From positions 62,001 through 126,000 of the forward strand of contig NZ_JABGCB010000008.1 of NCBI RefSeq assembly GCF_013149295.1: DNA of 64,000 nt. The letters run 5' to 3'. The DNA comes from Novosphingobium sp. SG751A. Lineage in GTDB: Bacteria > Pseudomonadota > Alphaproteobacteria > Sphingomonadales > Sphingomonadaceae. Below, piece after piece: positions 9,061 through 16,414 of the stretch. The notes beneath the pieces were generated by a model. That model ran no database searches and was not told the DNA's origin. It saw only the letters and a list, made by a program, of their open reading frames with translations. Position numbers and translations under genes: made by a program. Within the stretch, counting starts at the first letter, position 1, and each line of letters opens with the position of its first letter.

Positions 9061-9080
9061 GCGAGGGTCTAGACCCTCGC
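9061..9080. repeat. 20-bp perfect palindrome downstream of the cytochrome c gene
   Basis: GCGAGGGTCT followed directly by AGACCCTCGC, located 12 bp beyond the minus-strand stop codon at 9093. It could form a cruciform or a tight RNA hairpin that ends the cytochrome transcript, but no T-run follows on the minus strand. Confidence 0.5.
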
Positions 9081-9092
9081 ATCTTTAAACCC

Positions 9093-9377
9093 TTACTTCC
9101 CCACCCCATAATTCTTCGCCAGATAGGCCACGATCACATCATAATCAGCATCCGAAACTTTGGCGCCTTTGCCGATCATCTGATCGACCACTTCGGCCCA
9201 TTTGTCGGCGTCATAGCGCTTGCTGGCGACGATGGCGGGGGGGTGGCATGCGGCGCAGGCGGTTTGCACCGCGGCCTGGCCCTCTCCGGCGGGAAAGGAG
9301 GGCGCGGTATCCTGCGCCCTCAGTCCGCCCGCCAAAAATGCCGCCAACACTGGCAGCATCATCCACAGTGGCTTCAT
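9093..9377 (-). CDS. Small periplasmic cytochrome c
   Basis: A 94-residue protein with signal peptide (MKPLWMMLPVLAAFLAGGLRAQ) and a single class I haem-binding motif CAACH (about residues 40-44). A C-terminal helix SDADYDVIVAYLAKNYG is typical of cytochromes that serve PQQ alcohol and sugar dehydrogenases. A methionine in VVDQMIGKG is a possible distal ligand. The start overlaps the hydrolase stop by four bases, so the two are co-translated. It is the best local candidate electron acceptor for the PQQ dehydrogenase, which has no haem domain of its own. Confidence 0.88.
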   Translation of the reverse strand: MKPLWMMLPVLAAFLAGGLRAQDTAPSFPAGEGQAAVQTACAACHPPAIVASKRYDADKWAEVVDQMIGKGAKVSDADYDVIVAYLAKNYGVGK

Positions 9378-10384
9378 TTCGCCGCGCTCTTCTTGTCAAG
9401 GCGGGCGTGGAAGAAGTCGAAGGTGGCGTTCATCGCGCGCAGGCTGGCCTCGCGGGTTTGCGCGGGGGTCTTGCCGATGAAGCTGTGATCGACGCCTTCG
9501 ATATAGATGCTTTCGACCGGCACGCCTGCTGCTTTCAGCTTCTCCTCGGCCAGATGCGATTGGGCGACGGGAACGGTCTTGTCCTCGACGCCGTGGATCA
9601 GCAGGAAGGGCGGGTCCTTGGCGTCAATATAGGTGTTGGGACTGGCGGCGGCGAATTTTTCCGCTGTGCAGGGGCCATCGCAGCCCAGCAGCTTGCCCGC
9701 TGCGCCATCCTGTCCGCCGGGTCGGCCTGCGGAGAGGGCGGCGAAATCGAACACGCCGTACCAGATCGCGGCGGCCTGCACGCATTCGCTGCCCGGCGCG
9801 GCCTTGGTGCCTGCGGCGTCAAGCGAGGCGTCGCCGCAGCTCAGCGCCGTCAGCGCCGAAAGGTGGCCGCCCGCCGATCCGCCCCAGATGCCGGTGCGGG
9901 TGGGGTCGATGCCAAAACGGGTCGCATTGCCCTTCAGGAAGCGCAGCGCCGCGCGGGCGTCCTGCACCTGTGCCGGGAAGGGCGCTTCGGCGGCGAGGCG
10001 ATATTCGAGGCTGGCCACCACAAAGCCTTCGCTCGCCAGACGCGCCAGCGCGGCGGGGAAATTGGCCAGCGCGCCCGAATGGCGCGTATGCCCCGCCACC
10101 CAGCCGCCGCCATGGATATAGAGCACCAGCGGCTTTGGCCCCACGGTCTTGGGCGGCATATAGATATCGACGATCATCGGGCGATAGCCGGGGATGGTGG
10201 AATAGGTGACATCGGCAAGGCTGGTCACGCCGCCGGGCCATTGGGTAACATGCACCGGATAGTGATCTTCCAGCACCGGCTGGGCCGCCACGGGGAACAC
10301 GCGCGGGGCGGCTTTTGCGGCCCCTGCTTGCGCCACGCCCGGCAGCGCCATGGCCAGCGCCAGGGTAAGAAGATATTTGCTCAT
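9374..10384 (-). CDS. Secreted alpha/beta hydrolase (HSL/BD-FAE type esterase)
   Basis: A 336-residue protein with signal peptide (MSKYLLTLALAMALPGVAQA). The oxyanion motif YIHGGGWVAGH is near residue 90, the nucleophile elbow GIWGGSAGGH near 165, an acid-containing HGVEDKTVP near 280 and the histidine VDHSFIG near 310. This set defines the acetyl-esterase/feruloyl-esterase-like family. A shared operator lies 21-42 bp upstream of the ATG. In this locus the simplest role is hydrolysis of a quinate or shikimate ester such as chlorogenate outside the cytoplasm; the sequence does not show the substrate. Confidence 0.88.
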   Translation of the reverse strand: MSKYLLTLALAMALPGVAQAGAAKAAPRVFPVAAQPVLEDHYPVHVTQWPGGVTSLADVTYSTIPGYRPMIVDIYMPPKTVGPKPLVLYIHGGGWVAGHTRHSGALANFPAALARLASEGFVVASLEYRLAAEAPFPAQVQDARAALRFLKGNATRFGIDPTRTGIWGGSAGGHLSALTALSCGDASLDAAGTKAAPGSECVQAAAIWYGVFDFAALSAGRPGGQDGAAGKLLGCDGPCTAEKFAAASPNTYIDAKDPPFLLIHGVEDKTVPVAQSHLAEEKLKAAGVPVESIYIEGVDHSFIGKTPAQTREASLRAMNATFDFFHARLDKKSAAK

Positions 10385-10404
10385 GAGGCCCTCTCAGACT
10401 GTGT

Positions 10405-10426
10405 TATGTGAACCGGATAGTACACA
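10405..10426 (-). promoter_or_regulatory. Candidate TetR operator, copy 3 (hydrolase/cytochrome promoter)
   Basis: The core TGAACCGGATAGTACACA (10409-10426) matches the copies at 4083 and 5930 at every invariant position. It lies between the TetR stop codon and the hydrolase start. Here the outer bases also extend the dyad (TATGTG / TACACA). Confidence 0.7.
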
Positions 10427-10486
10427 TCAGTCGCGAGGGCGCAACGGGGCGCTTGGCACAAATTGTATCAAGGGTGGATAATCGCC

Positions 10487-11152
10487 TTATCCGGCCTTTA
10501 CCCAGCGCAGAACGCAATCGATGATCTGCACCCGGCGCCGTGCCTTTTGCGCGGATTCGGCAAAGTCCACGCCAAAGTTCTGGCGGAATGTGTACCGGTT
10601 GGATACGTTGTAGAAAGACAGCGCCGAAATCGTCATGTGCAGATCGACCGGGTCGATCCCTTCGCGAAACACACCCTGATCCACGCCCTTTTTCAGGATC
10701 GCGCCCAGCGCCGCGATCACGGTGCGGTTGCGTTCCTGCATGCCGGGGATCTGGGCGATATGCTCGCCCTTGTGAACGTTTTCATTCATGACAAGACGGA
10801 CGAAATCGGGATGTTCGAAGTGATAGTCGAAATTGTGCCCGATGATCGCGCGCAAAGCCTGTTCGGGCGAGAGATCCTCGAACCGCGCGGCCTGTTCCTG
10901 ATTACGGATCGTTTCATAGGCGCGTTGCAAAACCGCCTGATACAGCCCATCCTTGCTGCCGAAATGATAATAGATCATCCGCTTGGAGGTCTGCGTCTTT
11001 TCCGCGATCTCGTCGATCCGCGCGCCCGCCAGCCCTTTTTCGGAAAATTCGTGGCCCGCAACCTCGAGAATATCCTCGCGCGTGCGCAGCGCGGTCAACT
11101 GGCGCTTGGAAAGGCCCGTATTTTCAGATTGGGCTATGCTGTCTTGCGTCAC
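10487..11152 (-). CDS. TetR/AcrR family transcriptional regulator
   Basis: A 221-residue one-component regulator. The helix-turn-helix is at about residues 23-68 (TREDILEVAGHEFSEKGLAG, then SKRMIYYHFGSKDGLYQAVL), the classic TetR pattern; the remaining helical domain would bind a ligand. No other regulator is encoded between 1 and 11152. It ends 60 bp upstream of the operator-bearing promoter at 10405. I infer that it represses the quinate-type genes and releases on binding an aromatic or cyclitol ligand. No copy of the 22-bp site is seen upstream of its own start, so it may not autoregulate. Confidence 0.92.
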   Translation of the reverse strand: MTQDSIAQSENTGLSKRQLTALRTREDILEVAGHEFSEKGLAGARIDEIAEKTQTSKRMIYYHFGSKDGLYQAVLQRAYETIRNQEQAARFEDLSPEQALRAIIGHNFDYHFEHPDFVRLVMNENVHKGEHIAQIPGMQERNRTVIAALGAILKKGVDQGVFREGIDPVDLHMTISALSFYNVSNRYTFRQNFGVDFAESAQKARRRVQIIDCVLRWVKAG

Positions 11153-11305
11153 CTTGCTTGCAACTCCCGCGGGTCAGGGCAATCCCGTGCCTGATCCGTA
11201 ATCGGCCTAGCCCAAGCATTGCCGCTTGTCATCCCCGTCGGGGTGGCAGGCGCCGGGCGGATGTGCCACAAGGCGACAAACTCTATCTGAAAGCCCGGTT
11301 AATTC

Positions 11306-13057
11306 ATGGAAAATAGCTCGTCCCTGTTGCATGACGGATTTCTGCTGCTGGGTTTTGCCATGGTCTTTGTGCTGGTGTTCCGGCGGCTGGGGCTGGGGGC
11401 CACCTTGGGCTATCTGCTGGCGGGCGCGGTGGTGGGGCCGCATGTGCTGGGCCTTGTGGGCGAGGCCGAACAGAAGATGGGCTTTGCCGAACTCGGCATC
11501 ACGCTGCTGTTGTTTCTGGTCGGGCTGGAATTGAACCCGGCGCGCCTGTGGAAGATGCGGCGCGATATTCTGGGGCTGGGGGCGATACAGGTGGTGGCCT
11601 GCGGGGCGGCGCTGGCGGGCTTTATCTTTGCGGCCACGATGCTCTCGCCCACGGCGGCGCTGGCGCTGGGGATGCCGCTGGCTTTGTCCTCGACCGCGCA
11701 GGTCTTGCCGATGCTTCAGGCGGCGGGGCGTCTGCGCACCCCCTTTGGCGAGCGCACCTTTGCCATCCTGCTGTTTCAGGATCTCTCGATCATCCCGATG
11801 ATCACGATCATCGCCACGATGAGCCGCAATCCGGCCGATGCCAATGGGCCTCCGGGCTGGCAATTGGGGCTGTATACGGTGCTGGCGATTGCGGGGCTGA
11901 TCCTTGCCGGGCGCTATCTGATCCGCCCGTTGTTCCGCCTGATCGGCAATCTGGGCGAGCGCGAAATGTTCATTGTCGCCGCGCTCTTCACGGTGATGGC
12001 CAGCGCGGCGGTGATGGAGCTGCTGGGGCTCTCCACGGCGCTGGGGGCGTTTATCGCGGGGGTGATGCTGGCGGATTCGCCCTATCGGCATGAGCTGGAG
12101 GCTGATGTCGAGCCGTTCCGTTCGATCCTGCTGGGCCTTTTCTTCCTTGCCGTGGGCATGATGCTCGATCTGCACACCATTGCCGAAAGGCCATTTTTCG
12201 TCCTCGGCATGGCGCTGGGTCTGGTGGCGATCAAGACGCTGGCGATTTTTGCCATCGGCAAGATGTTCGGCATGAAATGGCGCGGCGCTCTGGCGCTGGG
12301 CATGTTGCTCAGCCAAGGCGGCGAATTCGGCTTCGTGCTGTTTACGCAGGCCCAACACGCGCTGCTGATTGCGCCGGAGGCGGCCAGCCTGTTCGGCGCG
12401 ATCGTCACCGTTTCGATGGCCACTACGCCTTTCCTGATGAAGGCCACCAAGCGGATGCGCGAAGAGCCGGCCATGGCGCTGGGCGAGCGCGCGGGGCCGG
12501 AAAATGCCGACCGCGCCGCCGCCATCGTCGTGGGCTATGGCCGCTTTGGCCAGAGCGTGGCGCAGATGCTGAACGCCAGCGACATTTCGGTGACCATGAT
12601 CGACACCGATATCGAAATGATCGACATCGCCAGCAGCTTTGGCGCCAAGGTCTATTTCGGCGATGGCACGCGGCTCGACCTGCTGCGTCTGGCGGGGGCT
12701 GAGGATGCCAGTATGATCCTGTTCTGCATGGATGGCGATCAGCTTTCGGCCGATGCGGTCGAGGCGGTGCACCATGCTTTCCCCGAGGCCAGCATCTATG
12801 TGCGCGCTTATGACCGGCGCGCGGTGATCCGGCTGAAGAAATCGCCCGCCGCGCGGATCGTGCGCGAGGTGATGGAATCGGCGGTCAAGATGGCGCGTCT
12901 GGCGCTGGAGGACAGCGGGGTCAGTATCGAGGCGATCAACCGAGCCGAGGAAATGTACCGCGCCAATGATCGCGAGCGGTTGAAGATCCAGATCGAGGCG
13001 GGCGACGTGCGCGCCGCGCGCGGCATGATGATCGTGCGGCCATCGGGCGAGGAGTAA
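11306..13057 (+). CDS. Kef-type monovalent cation:proton antiporter with RCK/TrkA-N domain
   Basis: A 583-residue CPA2-family protein. About 12 membrane helices fill residues 1-385, beginning FLLLGFAMVFVLVFRRLGLG and including the conserved LSSTAQVLPML. A cytoplasmic nucleotide-binding TrkA-N domain follows (about 405-520, VVGYGRFGQSVAQML). Members exchange K+ for H+ and are gated by NAD(H) or glutathione adducts. E. coli KefB is about 600 residues, so this is full length. It is isolated, with no KefG-like ancillary gene beside it; whether it works as a KefB or KefC type is unclear. Confidence 0.92.
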   Translation: MENSSSLLHDGFLLLGFAMVFVLVFRRLGLGATLGYLLAGAVVGPHVLGLVGEAEQKMGFAELGITLLLFLVGLELNPARLWKMRRDILGLGAIQVVACGAALAGFIFAATMLSPTAALALGMPLALSSTAQVLPMLQAAGRLRTPFGERTFAILLFQDLSIIPMITIIATMSRNPADANGPPGWQLGLYTVLAIAGLILAGRYLIRPLFRLIGNLGEREMFIVAALFTVMASAAVMELLGLSTALGAFIAGVMLADSPYRHELEADVEPFRSILLGLFFLAVGMMLDLHTIAERPFFVLGMALGLVAIKTLAIFAIGKMFGMKWRGALALGMLLSQGGEFGFVLFTQAQHALLIAPEAASLFGAIVTVSMATTPFLMKATKRMREEPAMALGERAGPENADRAAAIVVGYGRFGQSVAQMLNASDISVTMIDTDIEMIDIASSFGAKVYFGDGTRLDLLRLAGAEDASMILFCMDGDQLSADAVEAVHHAFPEASIYVRAYDRRAVIRLKKSPAARIVREVMESAVKMARLALEDSGVSIEAINRAEEMYRANDRERLKIQIEAGDVRAARGMMIVRPSGEE

Positions 13058-13074
13058 GCGCAGCGATCGATGCG

Positions 13075-13118
13075 TTTATGCAATCCTTTATGCAAGGGGT
13101 TATGATAGCGCTTGCATA
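13075..13118. promoter_or_regulatory. Repeated TTTATGCAA boxes and inverted repeat upstream of the P450 gene
   Basis: TTTATGCAA occurs at 13075-13083 and 13087-13095, 12 bp apart. The second box forms an inverted repeat, TATGCAAG (13089-13096) with CTTGCATA (13111-13118), 14 bases between arms. It fills most of the 82-bp gap before the P450 start and looks like an operator; the regulator is unknown. Confidence 0.5.
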
Positions 13119-13139
13119 GATGGCGCGCGCGCCATATCC

Positions 13140-14330
13140 ATGGGCGCTATGAAACAGACTCGCGCCGATTTTGATCCTGCCGCCCCCGAAGATTTCGATA
13201 GCGCACATGCTGAATATGCCCGCCTGCGCGCGCAATGCCCGGTGGCCCATGCCACGGAACTGGGCGGTTTTTGGGCGCTGACCAAATATGAGGATGTGAA
13301 GAAGGCGGCCTCTGATTATGCCGCCTTCACCACCACGGTGCAGAATGTGATTCCCAAGGTGGCGTTTACCGGGCGACGGCCTCCGCTGCATCTCGACCCG
13401 CCCGAACACACGCCCTATCGCAAGGCGCTCAACCCCTTGCTTTCGCGTGAAAGATCCGACGATCTTGAGCCGCGGGCACGCGAATTGACCCGCGCCGCGC
13501 TGGCCTCGTTGGTGGCGCGGGGCGGGGGCGATATCTGTATCGAGTTTTCCTCGCATCTGCCGGTGCAGATCTTTGGCGAATGGATGCGGATGCCGGGCGA
13601 ATGGCTCGAAACGCTCCACCGGCAGGGGCGCGAATTCGTGCTGGCGGTGCATCTGAATGATCCGGACAAGATGAAGGAGACCAGCCTGCGCCTCTATGAC
13701 ATGGCGCGCGCATTGATCGCCATTCGACGCGAACATCCCGAAGACCCCGCGCTCGACCCCACCTCCGCCTTGCTGGAGGCGCGGCATGAGGGGCAAGGGT
13801 TGCCCGACGAACTGATCGTGGGTTCGGTGCGGCAGATCCTGCTGGTGGGCATTGTCGCGCCGCTGGTGATGGTGGGCAATATGGCGGTGCATCTGTGCCG
13901 CGACCGCGCGTTGCAGGACCAGTTGCGCGCACATCCCGACCAGATCCCGGCGGCGGTCGAGGAATTCCTGCGCCTCTATACGCCTTATCGAGGCTTTGCC
14001 CGGACGGCGGTGCAGGACGTTGAAATTCGCGGCGAAAAAATCTGCGCAGGCGAGGCGGTGGCCCTGCTCTACGGTTCGGCCAACCGCGATGAGGAGGTGT
14101 TTCCCGATGGCGATCAGTTCATCCTCAACCGCCCCAATATTGCCGAGCATCTCGCTTTTGGCCGGGGGCCGCATAACTGTCCCGGCCTGCATCTGGGGCG
14201 GATGGAATTGAAGGTCGCGCTGGAGGAGATCCTTGCCGCAACCCCCAACGGTTTTGAACTGGCGGGCGAGATTGCGATGAGCCGCTGGCCCGAAATCGGC
14301 GCGCTCTCGGTGCCGTTGCGCTTCCTCTAA
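13140..14330 (+). CDS. Cytochrome P450 with atypical I-helix
   Basis: A 396-residue class I bacterial P450. The haem loop AFGRGPHNCPGLHLGRME supplies the cysteine ligand (about residue 348) and the ExxR motif is EEFLRL (about 283). The I-helix reads QILLVGIVAPLVMVGN, where P450cam has a glycine-rich segment with Asp and Thr; both are replaced (Ala and Pro by my alignment). That pair normally guides proton delivery to bound oxygen. No ferredoxin or reductase gene is adjacent. ATG at 13149 is an alternative start; neither has a strong ribosome site. The stop overlaps the DUF938 stop by three bases. Confidence 0.9.
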   Translation: MGAMKQTRADFDPAAPEDFDSAHAEYARLRAQCPVAHATELGGFWALTKYEDVKKAASDYAAFTTTVQNVIPKVAFTGRRPPLHLDPPEHTPYRKALNPLLSRERSDDLEPRARELTRAALASLVARGGGDICIEFSSHLPVQIFGEWMRMPGEWLETLHRQGREFVLAVHLNDPDKMKETSLRLYDMARALIAIRREHPEDPALDPTSALLEARHEGQGLPDELIVGSVRQILLVGIVAPLVMVGNMAVHLCRDRALQDQLRAHPDQIPAAVEEFLRLYTPYRGFARTAVQDVEIRGEKICAGEAVALLYGSANRDEEVFPDGDQFILNRPNIAEHLAFGRGPHNCPGLHLGRMELKVALEEILAATPNGFELAGEIAMSRWPEIGALSVPLRFL

Positions 14331-14923
14331 CGGCGCAGCAGGACCGAGAGATTGTTGGCGGGCATGGGCAGAACCGTCTCGACGCGCAGTCCATGCTGCG
14401 CCGCGCAAGCGCTGACATCATCGAGATCGCGCAGGCCCCATTCCGGGTTGCGTGCCCGCAGATCCGCGTCAAACGCCGCATTGCTCGGCTCCAGCGCCAC
14501 CCCCGCGCGGCGATAGGGACCATAGAGATAGAGCAGCCCGCCCACCGGCAGGATTGCGCCCGCGCCGCGCATCAATCCCTCCGTGGCCGCCCATGGGCTG
14601 ATATGGATCATGTTGATGCACAAGATGGCATCGGCCTGCGCAATCGGCCATTCCCCCGCCGCATCCAGCGCCAAGGGCGGGGCGACATTATCCAGCCCTT
14701 GCGCCCATGCCGCAATCGAGGCGCGGGCATCGGGCGAGGGATCGGAAGGCTGCCAATGCAGTTCGGGCAGGGCGCGGGCGAAATGGACGATATGTTCGCC
14801 CGACCCGCTGGCCAGTTCCAGCACCACGCCCGAGGGCGGCAGCGCCCCGCGCAGCACATCGAGGATAGGATCGCGATTGCGCGCGGCGGCGGGCGCTGTG
14901 CGGCGCTGGTCTTGGTTGGTCAT
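14327..14923 (-). CDS. DUF938 family SAM-dependent methyltransferase-like protein
   Basis: A 198-residue protein. VVLELASGSGEHIVHFARAL (about residues 34-53) is the SAM-binding motif I, and DAILCINMIHISPWAATEGL (about 97-116) is the core block of the DUF938 family, followed by GLLYLYGPYRR. The family has a class I methyltransferase fold but no settled substrate. It is convergent with the P450 and ends inside its stop region. No operon partner is apparent. Confidence 0.85.
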   Translation of the reverse strand: MTNQDQRRTAPAAARNRDPILDVLRGALPPSGVVLELASGSGEHIVHFARALPELHWQPSDPSPDARASIAAWAQGLDNVAPPLALDAAGEWPIAQADAILCINMIHISPWAATEGLMRGAGAILPVGGLLYLYGPYRRAGVALEPSNAAFDADLRARNPEWGLRDLDDVSACAAQHGLRVETVLPMPANNLSVLLRR

Positions 14924-14963
14924 GGCGCAGGATTAGGCGCCAATCCCCCGCGCTGCCAAGCCA

Positions 14964-16163
14964 TTACCGCGCGTGGCGATTGGCGAAATAATGGCTGGCG
15001 CGCTGCAACAGGTCGGCCTGCGCGGTATCCGGCTGCCAGTCGGTCCGCCGCGCCACCGCGATCCGCATCATCAGTCCCGGCGGCGAACAGGGCAGCGCGA
15101 TCAGCCTGTCGCGGCGCTGGGCCAGTTCGTAGTCGGTCATCAGCCCCAGCGCCGTACTGCCCGCGATCACCTGTGCGATCAGCGGCGGCGCCTTGGTAAT
15201 CAGCCGCAGTCGGGGCAGGCCGCGCCCGGCAAACAGCGCCATCAAAGCTGCGTGACGCTGGGAATCGCCCGATGAGTCCACCCAGTCATAACGCGCCAGA
15301 TCGGCCGGCCCGGCATCCGCGCGGGCTGCCAGCGGATGATCGAGCGCGGCCGCAATGCGAAATTCCGCCGCGTCCAGATGATCCCACACGATCCCCTCAG
15401 GCGTTGGCAGGTCGGTATAGCCAAAGATCAGATCGACCTGACCGATCACCAACCGCGTCAGCAATTCGGGCGCGGCGGCTTCCTCCACCTGAAGGCAGGC
15501 ATTGGGGTGGCGCCCCAAATGCTCGCGCGCGACCGTGCCGATGGCGGCAAGACCGGGGTCGGCGGTTACGGCCACGACAAAGGTGGCCTCGCTGTTGTCC
15601 TGAATATCGCGCGCCTTGCGGATCGCCCATTCCAGTTCGGTCAGGAAACGCGCGCATTTCTCGGCCAGCGCCGCGCCTTGGGCGGTAGGCTTCTGCTGGG
15701 CGGCGGCGCCTTGCAGCAAGGGCTGAGCCGTCCTTTCTTCCAGCGCCTGAACCCCGCGCACGATCGATCGCATCGTCACGCCCAGCGTGGCCGCCGCCTT
15801 GTCCAGCGAGCCGCGTTGGTGAATGCAGACCAGCGCGCGCATATACCGCGCCGAAATCCGCCACAGGTCAATCGGCTCCTCTATCCCCAGCGCTTCGGCC
15901 AGATGATCGAGCAGACCCGCCACATCGCGATGAAAACTCTTGCCCGCCGCGCTCAGCACCGCCCCTTTATTGCCGCGCTCGAACAGGGTGAGGCCGGTAT
16001 GCTCCTGCAATTGCTGAAGCGCCTGAGTGGCGGCGGGTTGCGACAGGCCGCATTGCGCCGCCGCATCGGTGATAAAGCCCAGCCGCCCGGTCGCCTCGAA
16101 CAACACAAGTTGTCGCGGGCTGATCGCGTTGATGCTCTCGTGGGACCGAACTATGTGAACCAT
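14964..16163 (-). CDS. LysR-type regulator with two tandem N-terminal winged helices
   Basis: A 399-residue regulator, longer than the usual 300. A first LysR-type DNA-binding domain occupies about residues 15-75 (QLVLFEATGRLGFITDAAAQ, QPAATQALQQLQEHTGLTLF). A second, more divergent one follows at about 105-160 (ALVCIHQRGSLDKAAATLGV, MRSIVRGVQALEERTAQPLL). The C-terminal half (from about 190) is a periplasmic-binding-like ligand domain. LysR proteins with a doubled DNA-binding region are known but uncommon. Possible targets are the divergent gene at 16415 across a 252-bp gap, or its own promoter. Confidence 0.88.
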   Translation of the reverse strand: MVHIVRSHESINAISPRQLVLFEATGRLGFITDAAAQCGLSQPAATQALQQLQEHTGLTLFERGNKGAVLSAAGKSFHRDVAGLLDHLAEALGIEEPIDLWRISARYMRALVCIHQRGSLDKAAATLGVTMRSIVRGVQALEERTAQPLLQGAAAQQKPTAQGAALAEKCARFLTELEWAIRKARDIQDNSEATFVVAVTADPGLAAIGTVAREHLGRHPNACLQVEEAAAPELLTRLVIGQVDLIFGYTDLPTPEGIVWDHLDAAEFRIAAALDHPLAARADAGPADLARYDWVDSSGDSQRHAALMALFAGRGLPRLRLITKAPPLIAQVIAGSTALGLMTDYELAQRRDRLIALPCSPPGLMMRIAVARRTDWQPDTAQADLLQRASHYFANRHAR

Positions 16164-16253
16164 GGGAAATACTGGTGCATCCGATACTTTCCTTGCGGTC
16201 TAACCGTATTTGGCGGGTTGGCAAGGGTGGGGGGCGCTTAAAATGCAGTCGAT

Positions 16254-16275
16254 TGTGATCGGAATTGTTATCACA
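16254..16275. promoter_or_regulatory. Inverted repeat TGTGAT-N10-ATCACA in the LysR/16415 divergent region
   Basis: Two perfect 6-bp arms separated by ten bases. The arms resemble CRP half-sites but the gap is too wide for CRP (TGTGA-N6-TCACA). The spacing better fits a LysR-type or other dimeric site. Confidence 0.4.
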
Positions 16276-16414
16276 GATGTGCGGTTTTGCACCTTCAATC
16301 ATTCAATGGATGGAGACAGGAAATCGATGCTTCCTGCCCAGGGGTCTCGGTCATCCTGCCCTTTCTGAACAGGCCGGGTGGCAAATCCGGCGATAGTGGA
16401 GAGGGGGAAGGGAT

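Noticed and set aside
11207..12775. 522-residue minus-strand frame rich in His, Gln and Arg
   Set aside because: Antisense to the Kef antiporter, whose membrane helices and TrkA-N domain are unmistakable; the composition is typical of a reversed membrane-protein gene.
16254..16275. Possible CRP binding site
   Set aside because: The arms match CRP half-sites, but the spacing (12 bases between TGTGA and TCACA) is twice what CRP requires; kept only as a dyad of unknown owner.
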